Shown: positions 48,537-59,095, counted from the stretch's first letter. The stretch is DNA of 64,000 nucleotides from Comamonas testosteroni ATCC 11996 (GCF_000241525.1 NZ_AHIL01000032.1:1-64000), one strand, 5' to 3'. The notes: generated by a model not told the origin, from the sequence alone. Numbers and translations: made by a program.

Positions 48537-49273
48537 TGTCGACGCTGATTCAGTCTTGCAGCCAACTGCGCGCCGGCCTGCAAAGGGCCAAGGTCGCCAA
48601 CCAGACGCGCCAGGAAATCTCCGCGTTGCAGCAGCGCATGCGTGAGTGGGGACAGCACGCGACGACCCGTCACGCTTTGGCTGAAAAGGCCCGCATCGTG
48701 GACCCGGCCCTGCTCGAACGCGAAGACATCGCGCAGGCGGACCGCAGCGTGAAAGCCCTGGCCGAACAGGCCAGGCAAGTGCTTCAAGCAGGCGGCAATG
48801 TGCAGGACCTGGCAGCGGACAGTCTGTGGACCCGCCTGACGAATGCCGCGGAGTCGGCCAATGAGCGGGTCCAAGAAGCCGCGCGGGCGCAGTGGCGTCA
48901 ATTTGTCGAGAACCTTGGCCACGTCGATTCGCCTTCGGTCCTGGAGGGGCGGATGCTCAAGACGCCCGCCAATGAAGCGCTCCTGGCCACCTACAAGCAG
49001 CAGCACGCGAGGTACCAGGCGGCGGTCCGCAACGACTTGCCTACCAGCGCCGCAACGCAGGAAGAACTCGCCAAGGCCGTGGCGGTGTTACAGGGCTTGC
49101 GCGAGCAACTCAAGGGCACTGCCCCCGACGCTGTCCGCCTGTTTCTGAAAGCCATCGAGACGGGCGGCGCTGCCCTGGAGTTGCTCACCCCCGAGGTGAT
49201 GGAGTGGTTACGCGCCAACGATGACCCCGCTCGCTTCGTGATCAAGCCGAAGACGACCCAGACATGGCGCTAG
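48536..49273 (+). CDS. dpdI: DpdI, coiled-coil protein
   Basis: A 245-residue, almost entirely helical protein (for example RQEISALQQRMREWGQHATT and QEELAKAVAVLQGLREQLKG) with no motif. It overlaps dpdH by one base and dpdJ by ten bases. Named by position in the dpd series. Likely a structural partner of DpdH or DpdJ. Confidence 0.75.
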   Translation: MSTLIQSCSQLRAGLQRAKVANQTRQEISALQQRMREWGQHATTRHALAEKARIVDPALLEREDIAQADRSVKALAEQARQVLQAGGNVQDLAADSLWTRLTNAAESANERVQEAARAQWRQFVENLGHVDSPSVLEGRMLKTPANEALLATYKQQHARYQAAVRNDLPTSAATQEELAKAVAVLQGLREQLKGTAPDAVRLFLKAIETGGAALELLTPEVMEWLRANDDPARFVIKPKTTQTWR

Positions 49274-52200
49274 CTCCGGACCTCCAACTCGCCGAGTTCG
49301 CCCTGGATGAACTCGAAGCCCTGGAGGCGCGCTGCCTGGTCTGGGGTCTGGTGGACAACGCCCTCAGCCGCGATGAGGTGATGGCCGCTTTGAAGCGAGT
49401 GCTCGACGCACCCAAAGCGCAACCCGTCAAAGACGATCCGAACTGCAGCATTCAAACCGCGCGCGACCTGCGCGATTTCTTGGTCACGCACAAGATGCTG
49501 TTTGAAGTGCCGTTTGTGGCCGACGAGGAGCCACGGTGGCGCACGCGGATGGCCGAGGGCGTGCGCTTGGTCGCGCAGTTGCGTCAACTGTTCCCTAAGC
49601 ATGAAACCCACAAGTGGGCGGAAGCCGCGACGTTGGTCGCCGACTACCGTTTCCTGCGTCGGCCGCGGCGCTACCCGCGCCGGGACCTGGGCGGCTCGCA
49701 GGTTTTCGCCACGCTGAGTGAATCTGTCCGTTCGCCCTTGCTATTGGAGGCCATCAAGACGTGGCTCGACCACTTGGATAAGGGCGGCGGACTGGCTCGG
49801 TTCCAGGTCAAGTCCGCCGAGCGCATCCTGGCCGGCCTGGAGGCGCGCAGTTGCACGGGAACCCTGGTCTCGGCCGGAACGGGCAGCGGCAAGACCTTGG
49901 CGTTTTACCTGCCCGCGTTGTCTTGGCTGGCGGCGCAACGGGTGCAGGCGCCAGGCACGCGGGGGGTGCGGGTCCTCGCGCTGTACCCCCGCAACGAACT
50001 GCTGAAAGATCAACTGGCCGAGGTCTACGGCCAATGCCGCAAGTTCGATAGTTGGATCACCCGACAGGGCGGGCGGCCTTTGCGTGTGGGTGTGTTGTAC
50101 GGGGACACGCCTACCAAAGCAGCCAAGGCCCTGGACAAACGCAGTTGGCCTTACCACCCGCAGGGCAAACGCGTGCCATTCTTCAATTGCCCCGACGACA
50201 GCCAGCACGGGGAAATGGTGCTGCGACGCGACGATGTGACGCAAGATCGCGAACGCCTGGTCTGCCCCCACTGCAGTGCCGTGGTCGACGTCCACACGCT
50301 GGCCTTCACCCGCGATGCCATCAAGGCCGATCCTCCAGACATTCTCTTCACGTCGGTGGAGATGCTCAATCGCCATCTGCCCAGCAGCGATTTGCGTCAT
50401 GTCTTTGGGGTTGGCCCCATGGCCGACCGCGCACCCGATCTGATCCTGCTGGACGAGGTGCACCTGTACGCCGGCAGTTATGGCGCTCAAGTGGCGTACC
50501 TTCTGCGGCGTTGGTGGGCCGCCAGCGGCCGACGCTCCAGTTTTGTCGGTCTGTCCGCCACGATTGCCGACGGCCAGTCCTTCTTTTCCCACCTGACCGG
50601 CTTAAGCGAAGGGGTGGTCGAGGAAATCAAGCCCCTGGAGGACGAGATTGTCGAGGAAGGAGCCGAGTACATGTTGGCCCTGCGCGGTGACCCGGTCTCT
50701 CAGACAGCCTTGCTGTCCACCACGATTCAAACGCTGATGCTCAGCGCGCGGCTGTTGGATCCTCCCGGGACCTTCGACCGCAAAACCATGCCCTTTTTCG
50801 GCTGGCGGGCCTTTGCGTTCACCGACCAGTTGGACGCTACCAACCGTCTGTTCAAGGATTTGCTCGATGCCGAGGGCCGCTACCCCAATGGCGGGGCCCC
50901 AAACCTGAACAAGCATCCGGACGGCGGATTGGCACGGCTGCGCCAGGGAACTTCGCCCATCAGCGGCTCCGCGCGGTACTACGCCGGTCAGGACTGGAGT
51001 GTTCCTGAAGCGATCGGTCACGACCTGACGTACCGCCTGGGCGTTGGACGAACCACGGCGCTGGACAGTGGGGTCAGTGGCAGCACGGAGGTGGTGGTGG
51101 CCACCTCTGCGCTCGAAGTCGGCTTCGACGATCCTGCCGTGGGCGTCGTGGTGCAGCACAAGGCTCCCCGCGACATTGCATCTTTCCTGCAACGCAAGGG
51201 CCGCGCGGGCCGCACGCGCCACATGCGGCCCTGGACCCTGGTGATCTTGACGGATTACGGTCGGGACCGACTGGCGTACCAGGCCTACGATCAGTTGTTC
51301 GACCCAGACCTGCCGGCGCGCCAGCTGCCGATGGCCAACCGCTACGTCCAGCGCATGCAAGCCGTGTACGCGCTGCTTGACGTATTGGGCGACTGGACCT
51401 GCCGCGACCATCCGCCGCTGTCGGTGTGGCGGGATTTGTCCCATCCGAACAACGAAGCCTTGCCGCCCGGCTGGAATCCCGCCGCCTTCGCCGCCGTCAA
51501 GCGCTTGGCCGAGCACGTGCAGTTTCCCCTGACGGCGCCCGGTTGGCAGGCACTTCGGGTCCAGGCCCGCGACCTGGGCCCGAACGGTCATTCGACCGCC
51601 ATCAAATTTGCGGGCGTTAACTGGCTGAACAAGCGCCTGCAGCACCAGCGCGTGGTCAAACTGCTCATCGAGGTGCTGGAAAACCCCGCGCGGGCCGAAC
51701 GCCTGGCCCGGGATCTGGCCGACCGCTTGGCCCTGGGAAGCGATGACCTGAACATATTGATGTGGAGTCAGCCTCGTCCGCTCATGCTGGGGGCCATCCC
51801 CACTGCGGTCCGACGCCTCGCCTCCGGGTGGCGCGCCCGCGGTCGTCCAGGCGAGGACCACCAGGCGGGGCACCCCCTGCCAGACTACATTCCTGCCAGC
51901 CTGTTCGACGACCTCAGCCTGCCTGAGATGCGCATCGACCTCGTCGCACAACAGGGCGAGTTGGAGGATCAGTACATGCCGGTGCAACAGGGCTTGGGAG
52001 AGTTTGCACCTGGCAAAGTCTCCCGTCGCTACGACGACGCCTTGTGGTTGGGGGTCGATGGCGACACGCTGGCTCGGTTCTTTGCTTGCGGCACGACCGA
52101 TTTGTCGGAAGACGCCGATCTCCTGCCGTGGTTCACACTCGATGCCAAGCGCGATTTCATCGCACCGCATGGCACCGCGCTGACCACCTTCAAGGCGTTT

Positions 52201-54039
52201 CGTCCCCAAGCGGCTCACCTCCAACGCGTGCCTCGCGCTGGCAATGGCGTACCGGAGTTGAGTGACACCTCCAATGCCCAGTTGGCCTGGCGGTCGTTTC
52301 ACCTGGCGCCACACCAGGGTTTGACCCTGGTCACACCCGCCCATATCGGCATCAGTCGGTTGATCAAGCAGGTGGTCCTGTACACCCATGCCGAGCAGGC
52401 ACACGCGGAGGTCAGGCGCTACGCGGTCGGCTCGCGCGCCGAGTTGCGACTGCGTTCGGGGAGTAAGACGGAACGGGTCACGGTGGACTGGCAGTTCCGG
52501 CATGAGGGTCATCCCAGCGGAGTCGGGTTTGACATTGATGTCGACGCGCTGGCGCTGGTGCTCGACTTACCGCTGGATCTCAGTCAAGTCATCGACTGGA
52601 CCGACCCGCAGCGCCAACGCGCCGCCCGTGCCTCCCGGTACAACTGGGAGGCCCGTGAAAACGCGGCGTTTTGCGCAGCGGTGCCCAATCCTTTCCTGCG
52701 CGGATGGATCGCCCAGATCTTCCAGATCGCGGCCCTGCAGGTCTCGGTCGCGCAGGTCATCGACTTGCAGCAAGCCCTGGACCGGGTGGCCGATGGCACC
52801 CAGATGGATGTCCTGCTGGCGGTTTTGCAGACCGTGTTCCAGGTGCCGGATCTGGACAATGGCGACGAAGGTTCCGACAAACTGCGGCAAAAGCTCAATG
52901 AGGCACTGAAGTCCGACGCGGTCCGCCAAGCGGCGCGTGTCGCAGCCCGGGTGCTCGTCGAACCCATCGACACGGAATGGAACGAGTGGCTGTCCCTGTC
53001 GATTCGCGCCACCCTCGGTGCGGCCTGCCTGGATGCGATTCAGCAGGCCTGTCCGCAGATCGATCCCGACGGGTTGGTCGTGGACATTGTGGTGCGGCGC
53101 GACGACGGCACCGAACCCACGCAGCCAGAAATCTGGATCTCGGAGGTCAATCCGGGGGGCAACGGCCTCATCGAGAGTGTCGCGGAGTTACTGACCAGTC
53201 GGCCTGACAGCCTGTATCGGCACATCGAGGCAGCACTGGGACCGCGTGACTTCGAATGGACCAACGCCCAGTTGCGACAGGTGGTGCAATGGCTCGGGGG
53301 CGGACAGCCTGATGCGGACGTGACCCAGGCTGTGGGCATGGTGCGGCAAGCCATGAACTCCGCCGACGCATCGCAGCACTTTGCCGCGCTGCGCACGATG
53401 CTGGTCACGCGCGGGCAATCCATCTTCCACGGCTACAGCGTGGCGTTGAGCATGCGGCTGTTGCGCCCAGACAGTCCCAGCGAATTGGATCGCCTGTTGG
53501 CGTTGATTCATGAGCGCTGGGACGAGCTGGAAGCGCTGCACGGGGTGGAGGTCGATGTCCGTGTCCTGTGCGCTCTGTTCAGCGTCGACGACCGACTGGA
53601 CCAAGCCTTTGAAAACGCCGGCCAACTCCTGCCGGCCGACAATCGACGAGCCTGGCGCTTCGGCGTACTCATGGGCCTGCTCTGGCCCCAAGGCCATGCC
53701 CTGCGTGCGGTTGCCATGCCCTGGTCGAATCGCTTTTCGCCGTTCAGCATTGACACCGAGCGCCTGTTGCTGGCGCAGTGGCTGACGCCCCGCCCGGACC
53801 CCATCGATCCGGCGCATCCGGATTGGGAGGAGCAAGTACGCGAGCGACTGCTGACAGCCTCTCGCGCCGTCGTGTCGGTGCCGGCCAGCCATGCGGGCCA
53901 ACTGCTGCCGAAGGTGGTCGCGGCCTTGGTGACCGAACCAGTGCAGTTCGAGTACCTGAACGTCTTTGCCCAACTCATCGAGGTCAGGCGACTCGGTGAC
54001 CGCATCGAGTGGACCTTCTCGATCCCGGATACGCTATGA
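49264..54039 (+). CDS. dpdJ: DpdJ, large DEAD-box-like helicase
   Basis: A 1,591-residue protein. An SF2 helicase core holds Walker A SAGTGSGKTLAF (about 203-214), a Cys pair motif (CPDDSQH then CPHC, about 308-335) that may bind zinc, DEVH in LLDEVHLYAG (about 394), SAT in VGLSATIADG, and motif VI SFLQRKGRAGRTRH (about 641). The C-terminal 800 residues are unique and may hold nuclease or DNA-binding parts. Overlaps dpdI by ten bases and dpdK by four. Confidence 0.88.
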   Translation: MALAPDLQLAEFALDELEALEARCLVWGLVDNALSRDEVMAALKRVLDAPKAQPVKDDPNCSIQTARDLRDFLVTHKMLFEVPFVADEEPRWRTRMAEGVRLVAQLRQLFPKHETHKWAEAATLVADYRFLRRPRRYPRRDLGGSQVFATLSESVRSPLLLEAIKTWLDHLDKGGGLARFQVKSAERILAGLEARSCTGTLVSAGTGSGKTLAFYLPALSWLAAQRVQAPGTRGVRVLALYPRNELLKDQLAEVYGQCRKFDSWITRQGGRPLRVGVLYGDTPTKAAKALDKRSWPYHPQGKRVPFFNCPDDSQHGEMVLRRDDVTQDRERLVCPHCSAVVDVHTLAFTRDAIKADPPDILFTSVEMLNRHLPSSDLRHVFGVGPMADRAPDLILLDEVHLYAGSYGAQVAYLLRRWWAASGRRSSFVGLSATIADGQSFFSHLTGLSEGVVEEIKPLEDEIVEEGAEYMLALRGDPVSQTALLSTTIQTLMLSARLLDPPGTFDRKTMPFFGWRAFAFTDQLDATNRLFKDLLDAEGRYPNGGAPNLNKHPDGGLARLRQGTSPISGSARYYAGQDWSVPEAIGHDLTYRLGVGRTTALDSGVSGSTEVVVATSALEVGFDDPAVGVVVQHKAPRDIASFLQRKGRAGRTRHMRPWTLVILTDYGRDRLAYQAYDQLFDPDLPARQLPMANRYVQRMQAVYALLDVLGDWTCRDHPPLSVWRDLSHPNNEALPPGWNPAAFAAVKRLAEHVQFPLTAPGWQALRVQARDLGPNGHSTAIKFAGVNWLNKRLQHQRVVKLLIEVLENPARAERLARDLADRLALGSDDLNILMWSQPRPLMLGAIPTAVRRLASGWRARGRPGEDHQAGHPLPDYIPASLFDDLSLPEMRIDLVAQQGELEDQYMPVQQGLGEFAPGKVSRRYDDALWLGVDGDTLARFFACGTTDLSEDADLLPWFTLDAKRDFIAPHGTALTTFKAFRPQAAHLQRVPRAGNGVPELSDTSNAQLAWRSFHLAPHQGLTLVTPAHIGISRLIKQVVLYTHAEQAHAEVRRYAVGSRAELRLRSGSKTERVTVDWQFRHEGHPSGVGFDIDVDALALVLDLPLDLSQVIDWTDPQRQRAARASRYNWEARENAAFCAAVPNPFLRGWIAQIFQIAALQVSVAQVIDLQQALDRVADGTQMDVLLAVLQTVFQVPDLDNGDEGSDKLRQKLNEALKSDAVRQAARVAARVLVEPIDTEWNEWLSLSIRATLGAACLDAIQQACPQIDPDGLVVDIVVRRDDGTEPTQPEIWISEVNPGGNGLIESVAELLTSRPDSLYRHIEAALGPRDFEWTNAQLRQVVQWLGGGQPDADVTQAVGMVRQAMNSADASQHFAALRTMLVTRGQSIFHGYSVALSMRLLRPDSPSELDRLLALIHERWDELEALHGVEVDVRVLCALFSVDDRLDQAFENAGQLLPADNRRAWRFGVLMGLLWPQGHALRAVAMPWSNRFSPFSIDTERLLLAQWLTPRPDPIDPAHPDWEEQVRERLLTASRAVVSVPASHAGQLLPKVVAALVTEPVQFEYLNVFAQLIEVRRLGDRIEWTFSIPDTL

Positions 54040-54566
54040 CCAACGTACGCTACATCTTCAAATCGGCGACAACCGCGCCGCGGGCGGCCCGGGACGTGTT
54101 GGCGATGGTGCTGGCGGAGGAACTGCTGCTGCCCAGCAAAACCATCTACCTCGCCGCTCCCTGGGTCACAGACATCGTGATCTTCGACAACTCCACCGGG
54201 AGCTTCGAGGGCCTCAATCCGGAGTGGGGTCGCCGCGAAATCCGCTTGATTGAGGTACTCGTGGCCATTGCCGCCAACAACACACGCCTGGACATCCGGG
54301 TGCGACCCGATCCCCACAACAAACCATTTGGCAAGCGTTTGTCTGCGGCGTTGGCGGACATCGGCCTGCAGGACGCTTGCGTGTGGTCGGAGATCCCAGA
54401 TTTCCATACCAAGGGTCTGCTGACCGATCGAGTCTGGATTGGTGGCTCCATGAACTTTACCGAGCGGGGAATCGGTTTGAACGCAGAGTCCTTGACAATT
54501 GATTTCAATCCGCAAAAGGTGGCCAGCATCCGCCTGGAATTCGCAAACCATGGCACCAGTCTCTAG
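54036..54566 (+). CDS. dpdK: DpdK, phospholipase D-like protein
   Basis: A 176-residue protein with one HKD-type motif: His124, Lys126 and Asp131 in FHTKGLLTDRVWIGGSMN, then the family's Asn/Ser (SMN). Single-HKD proteins work as dimers as nucleases or phosphodiesterases. It is the strongest candidate for the DNA-cutting enzyme of the island. It starts at the ATG overlapping dpdJ and ends inside dpdD. Confidence 0.86.
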   Translation: MTNVRYIFKSATTAPRAARDVLAMVLAEELLLPSKTIYLAAPWVTDIVIFDNSTGSFEGLNPEWGRREIRLIEVLVAIAANNTRLDIRVRPDPHNKPFGKRLSAALADIGLQDACVWSEIPDFHTKGLLTDRVWIGGSMNFTERGIGLNAESLTIDFNPQKVASIRLEFANHGTSL

Positions 54567-56811
54567 CACATCGGCCAACACAGCAGCGGCAACGGCGCAG
54601 GCCGTGCTCGGTAGGTTCTTTGCGGCCGTTAATACCTATGCCAATCCCTTGACCGGTACGGTGCCCGTGAACAAACAGGCGGTGCCGCAGGCCCTGGTCT
54701 CGGCGATTTCCAGGTATGGCAAGGGCTTCAAGGACCGGCCGCTTCTGTTGCCTTTTTTGGAGGCAGGAGCCGAACGGACCTGCTGGCTTGCCTGTGCGCA
54801 TGACGAATTGAGTGCGCGGGGCCTGCACGACGAGATGATGGCCTTTGTAGGTCCGAGCTTCGGGGATTTCGAAAAAGACGGCGCGGCCCTGTCTGCAACA
54901 CAAGGCAGTGCCAGATCCGTCCTGACCCAGGCGGGCTTGCACGTGAGCGCTTTCTTTGCGATCACGCCCAAGCTTGAGTCTCGGGTCATCGCTAGTTGGC
55001 AGCGCTATTGGCAACTACTCGAGCAGAGGCCTGCGCGCCCCCGCCAGGAATTGCGTACCTTCCACCAGTTGCGTGCCGCGTTTGATCGCGCCCTGGTGGC
55101 CCGCAACGAGAAGGATGCCTTGGCCGCGATGGCGGCTCTGCGCGAGCAGCACCGCCTCAGCGCTGAGAACCGTGCCTTCCTCGAAATCCGATTGCACGCG
55201 GCCCTGGGACGCTGGGACCGGATCCTGGCCCACCCCCAATGGGACGACCTGCTCAAGGTTCGCCTGCCGCCGGAGACTTACGGCGACATTTGGGATGCAC
55301 TGTACGAGACCTACCTTGCCCCCGTGGAGGTACGGGGAGTTGCCGACGATCTGGTAGAGGCCTTCGCCCAGCGCGTGCGCATCATGGCCACGAACCTGCT
55401 CAAGGGACGCGGTCGCAGTCGCCGACCCGCCGCGCTCAAAGGCTTCCTGCTGCACGAGTTGTCGTTGGACGAGCCGTCGGCCCAACTGTGCGCATCCCTG
55501 CTTCAGGAGTTGGGGGCGCACGCGTTCGGTCCGGCTTCCGAGGCAATTGCCACGATAGCTCGGGCATTGCAGCCCAAGTCGGGGCTGGAGCAGGCGCTGC
55601 ACGAGATGGAGTTGGAGCGCTACGAACAAGCATTGGCGCTGCTGCAACCGTTGCCAGACTCGATCGAGGTCCTGCAGGCACAATTGCGTTGTGCCAAGGA
55701 GATCGGCCATCCCGGCCAGGCCAGCGCAGCCATCGACCGACTCCAGGCGGCCAACGCGGAGATGGCGATGAAAGCGCGGCAGGCTCGGCCACGGCTTCTG
55801 GCGGATGTCGAAAAGCTCGCTGCGCAAAACATCACCACGGCCACGCTGCCGGGTCCCCAATCGCCCCCCGGTCCCGGCAAGGCCGACGACTTGCTGGTGT
55901 ACTGGCGGGAACTGGTTCACTCACCTGAGGCCGCGGCCATGCTGGAGCAGCCCAGTTTTGTTCAGTCGTTGTTATCGACGATCGAAGATGTCGCCCTCGA
56001 CACGTCGCCCTTGTTCGAATCCTTGTTGCCGATCTGGTTCGACTGGCTGGTGATTCGCACCACGCCCGCCAGCGCGCTGATGAAGGTCTACCTCGGCTTC
56101 ATCGAAGCGCTGCATGTCCGCGACCGCGCGGGCGAAAGCGAACGGGAGATGGTCCGACTGGCCACGCGCCATGCGCTGATCGCAGGCCTCACGCCCTCTG
56201 AATACACCGGCCTGGTTGACCGCCTGGGCGATGTGTTCTCCGAATCACCTTCACCACGAGAAATCGGCTGGGGCCTGGACCTGGCAGACTTGCTGGCCGT
56301 TCACCCGTGCAGGGATGACGAGGCGCGCCTTCGGTGGACCGCCAAAGTGCTTCAGGCAGCCAACCAAATCTGGGCTCGTCTTTCGACCGCCGAGCGGTGC
56401 CTGCTGGAATTGCTGGCACAAGAAGCGGAGTTCCCTCTGCCGCCAAGGCCAGCGGAGGATACCGACGGCGAGGCACAGGTTCGCGCGGACATTCAGGCGC
56501 GCATCTTTCTCTACAGCCTGGATACCCACGCCATCCGCCGAGCAGCGCTAGTCCTTGAAGCAGCGTTTCCACAAGCCAAGATTGACACCAACTCCGATGA
56601 AACCTGTACGCCTCGCCTGAGGACTGGAACCCGTCACGCCGACTGGGTGGTGTTCGTCTCGGGGGTCGCCACCCACCAGGCCTTTTTCTGCATCAAGGCC
56701 GCCGTGCGTGCAGATGCGGCCTTGCTTCAAGTCGACGGCAGTGGCACCACACGTATTGTGGAACGCGTGATACGGCAAAGCCAGTTGGTCTCGGCCACGC
56801 CCGCGGCCTGA
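54550..56811 (+). CDS. dpdD: DpdD, Dpd system protein of unknown fold
   Basis: About 753 residues from the ATG at 54550, which lies inside dpdK (17-base overlap). Mostly helical; two stretches (FLEIRLHAALGRWDRILAHP and YEQALALLQPLPDSIEVLQA) look like TPR-type repeats. No catalytic motif. Identified as DpdD from order, size and context; last gene of the plus-strand operon. It ends before a 460-base gap. Confidence 0.75.
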   Translation: MAPVSSTSANTAAATAQAVLGRFFAAVNTYANPLTGTVPVNKQAVPQALVSAISRYGKGFKDRPLLLPFLEAGAERTCWLACAHDELSARGLHDEMMAFVGPSFGDFEKDGAALSATQGSARSVLTQAGLHVSAFFAITPKLESRVIASWQRYWQLLEQRPARPRQELRTFHQLRAAFDRALVARNEKDALAAMAALREQHRLSAENRAFLEIRLHAALGRWDRILAHPQWDDLLKVRLPPETYGDIWDALYETYLAPVEVRGVADDLVEAFAQRVRIMATNLLKGRGRSRRPAALKGFLLHELSLDEPSAQLCASLLQELGAHAFGPASEAIATIARALQPKSGLEQALHEMELERYEQALALLQPLPDSIEVLQAQLRCAKEIGHPGQASAAIDRLQAANAEMAMKARQARPRLLADVEKLAAQNITTATLPGPQSPPGPGKADDLLVYWRELVHSPEAAAMLEQPSFVQSLLSTIEDVALDTSPLFESLLPIWFDWLVIRTTPASALMKVYLGFIEALHVRDRAGESEREMVRLATRHALIAGLTPSEYTGLVDRLGDVFSESPSPREIGWGLDLADLLAVHPCRDDEARLRWTAKVLQAANQIWARLSTAERCLLELLAQEAEFPLPPRPAEDTDGEAQVRADIQARIFLYSLDTHAIRRAALVLEAAFPQAKIDTNSDETCTPRLRTGTRHADWVVFVSGVATHQAFFCIKAAVRADAALLQVDGSGTTRIVERVIRQSQLVSATPAA

Positions 56812-57275
56812 TCAGAAGAGTTACCCTCAGCACAGCACGCACTGGTGTGCCGTGCCCTGGCCAAATTAGGCTGAGGCGGCACAATGCGAGCTGTGGTTCG
56901 AGATAGATCGGTGCATCAATTAATGAGCGAAAATAGACAGCGATTGAGACCTGCAGGTCACACTGTCCAGACCTCTGAACGCCATGTTTACACAAGTTGT
57001 GCCCATGCAGCAGAGGTTGGCGTAGATACTGCCTCCATCTAGGAGGGGCAACGTGTTTGCAGCGCCTTAATCAGTACGATAACTGGCCTCATGTAGTTGA
57101 GTTATCCGCATCTGTCACACCAGGCACCATTGATGCCTAGATCAACAGTTGTTGTTGCTCATGTCCTGTGTCTTGAATGGCACCACCTTTGAGTCTGGCT
57201 GCTTTCCAGTAGTTGCGACACAGTCCGGTGGTGGTGCCGTGTTTGCCGGTGTTGCTGGGGAATGCCCTGCATCAT
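56812..57275. other. Intergenic region between the convergent dpd operons
   Basis: 464 bases with no gene of clear coding character between dpdD and queD, whose frames converge here. No classic terminator hairpin was found. Confidence 0.5.
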
Positions 57276-57740
57276 CTATGACACCTGCCGATGCTGTCCG
57301 CCGTCGATCTCCGCCCAGCAGTTGGGCGTTTCGTACAGCGTCACTTTGGCCAGCGAAAGATGGCGGCCGAAGCGGTCTTGGAACACGTCCTTGAGGATGT
57401 CAAATGCAGCCTGTGCTAGGTTCTCCACCGTTGGCACGCGGTCGATGACGACGGTCTTGTGGTCCGGCATGCTGTCCAGAAAGGCGCGCACGGCCGTGTC
57501 TTTTTCATAGACGATGAAGGCATGGTCCCACAGGTCCACTAGGTGCGCTTTGGCCAGCGTCTTGATATCGCCGAAGTCCATGATCATGCCGTTGTCGGAT
57601 TCGCCGTCCTTCTTTACCAAGTCGCCCGTGAGGGTGATGAGCAGTGTGTAGCGGTGGCCGTGCAGGTTGCGGCACTGGCTGCTGTGGTCGGGAATTCGAT
57701 GCCCGGCATCGAATTCCATTTTTCGGGTGATGGTCAACAT
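57276..57740 (-). CDS. queD: QueD, 6-carboxytetrahydropterin synthase
   Basis: A 154-residue protein with the zinc ligands His14, His27 and His29 (FDAGHRIP and NLHGHRY), a catalytic Cys23, the DHAF His and the C-terminal Glu (LYETPNCWAEI). It turns dihydroneopterin triphosphate into 6-carboxytetrahydropterin, step two of preQ0 synthesis. It ends the minus-strand operon. In this island it serves DNA modification, not only tRNA queuosine. Confidence 0.93.
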   Translation of the reverse strand: MLTITRKMEFDAGHRIPDHSSQCRNLHGHRYTLLITLTGDLVKKDGESDNGMIMDFGDIKTLAKAHLVDLWDHAFIVYEKDTAVRAFLDSMPDHKTVVIDRVPTVENLAQAAFDILKDVFQDRFGRHLSLAKVTLYETPNCWAEIDGGQHRQVS

Positions 57741-57758
57741 GGTTGATACCTGTATTTA

Positions 57759-58394
57759 TTAGGGAATTTGCAGCAGTTTGTGGGTCTGTAGTGACAGATT
57801 CCAGCGGGGATGGGCCTTGCAGTATTCGATGGCCAACTTCAGGTTGGTAGCCTGCAATGGCCCGTCCATGGCCTGCAAGAAATGGTGCTCGAAGTCCAGC
57901 GCGGCGTATGCGTTCAGGCACTGCCCAGGCTGAGGAATGACGACTTTTATCTCATTGCCTTGACGCACCATTAACTCTGAACCCATCTTCGGGCTGACGC
58001 AGACCCAGTCCACGCCAGCGGGAACCGGCAGCGTGCCATTGGTTTCGATCGCCACTGTGAAACCGGCGGCATGCAGGGCATCGATCAATGAGACATCAAG
58101 TTGCAGTAAAGGCTCGCCGCCGGTGCACACCACGTATTTCTGCTGTGGATAATCCGCTGGCCACAGCGCATTGATGCGCGCGGCCAAGGTTACGGCGTCG
58201 GCAAACTTGCCACCCCCATCGCCATCGGTGCCGACAAAATCGGTATCACAGAACTGACACACGGCGCTGGCACGGCCTGTTTCCGTCCCATTCCAGAGGT
58301 TGCAACCGGAGAATCTGCAAAACACCGCCGGACGACCGGCATGGTGGCCTTCGCCTTGCAGGGTGTAAAAAATTTCCTTGACGCTATAGGTCAT
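57759..58394 (-). CDS. queE: QueE, 7-carboxy-7-deazaguanine synthase (radical SAM)
   Basis: A 211-residue radical SAM protein with the QueE-specific cluster spacing C31-x14-C46-x2-C49 ([10 protein letters not shown]...CQFC), and the GGEPLLQ motif near residue 92. It rearranges carboxytetrahydropterin to 7-carboxy-7-deazaguanine. It starts four bases before the queC stop. Confidence 0.95.
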   Translation of the reverse strand: MTYSVKEIFYTLQGEGHHAGRPAVFCRFSGCNLWNGTETGRASAVCQFCDTDFVGTDGDGGGKFADAVTLAARINALWPADYPQQKYVVCTGGEPLLQLDVSLIDALHAAGFTVAIETNGTLPVPAGVDWVCVSPKMGSELMVRQGNEIKVVIPQPGQCLNAYAALDFEHHFLQAMDGPLQATNLKLAIEYCKAHPRWNLSLQTHKLLQIP

Positions 58395-59095
58395 CCTTGC
58401 TGGCCCCTGCGGTAGGTCTCATAACCAGTCTGGCGCAATTCGCATGCTGGGCATTTGCCGCAACCGTAGCCCCAAGCGTGACGCTGACTGCGATCACCCA
58501 GGTAGCAGGTATGCGACTCCTCCAATATCAGCGAGACCAAATTGTTGCCCCCTAGTTGTTCGGCCAGACGCCAGGTGGCTGCCTTGTCGAGCCACATCAA
58601 CGGCGTCTCGACCACCATGCGTTGATCCAGTCCAAGGCTGAGGGTGACCTGCAGGGATTTAAGCGTGTCATCACGGCAGTCAGGGTAACCTGAGTAGTCG
58701 GTCTCGCACATCCCTCCCACCAGCACCGTTAAGCCACGCCGGTAGGCGAGGGTGGATGCAAAGGTTAAAAATAGTAGGTTGCGGCCTGCTACGAACGTAT
58801 TGGGTAACCCGCTTTTTTCAAACTCGATGGACTTTGCTTGAGTGAGGGAGGTGTCGCTGATTTGGCCCAGGAGGCTCATATCAAGCATGTGATCCTCACC
58901 CAGTTTTTTATCCCAACTGGGGTAGCTTTTGCGTAGTGCTCGAAGAAATGTGCTACGGCATTCTAGTTCGACAGCATGGCGCTGGCCATAGTTGAAGCCA
59001 ATCGTTTCTACACGTTGATATCGATCGAGAGACCAAGCCAGGCAAGTTGCCGAATCTTGGCCACCAGAAAATAGAACAAGGGCAGAGGTATGCAT
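58391..59095 (-). CDS. queC: QueC, 7-cyano-7-deazaguanine (preQ0) synthase
   Basis: A 234-residue PP-loop protein: [15 protein letters not shown] (residues 9-23) and a C-terminal zinc site in [20 protein letters not shown] followed by AC. It amidates 7-carboxy-7-deazaguanine and dehydrates it to preQ0 with ATP and ammonia. The ATG at 59095 starts [12 protein letters not shown]; the frame is open to 59224, which I treat as non-coding. Four bases overlap queE. Confidence 0.94.
   Translation of the reverse strand: MHTSALVLFSGGQDSATCLAWSLDRYQRVETIGFNYGQRHAVELECRSTFLRALRKSYPSWDKKLGEDHMLDMSLLGQISDTSLTQAKSIEFEKSGLPNTFVAGRNLLFLTFASTLAYRRGLTVLVGGMCETDYSGYPDCRDDTLKSLQVTLSLGLDQRMVVETPLMWLDKAATWRLAEQLGGNNLVSLILEESHTCYLGDRSQRHAWGYGCGKCPACELRQTGYETYRRGQQG

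Noticed and set aside
50602-52512. 636-residue minus-strand frame inside dpdJ
   Set aside because: No ribosome site and no domain; opposes dpdJ, which has complete helicase motifs.
57149-57394. 81-residue plus-strand frame between dpdD and queD
   Set aside because: No ribosome site or domain, and it overlaps queD on the other strand.
57276-59095. queD, queE and queC as a plain tRNA queuosine operon
   Set aside because: They lie with a DNA-type TGT (DpdA), DGQHR proteins and no queF, queA or tgt; queuosine synthesis is not the main reason for their place here.
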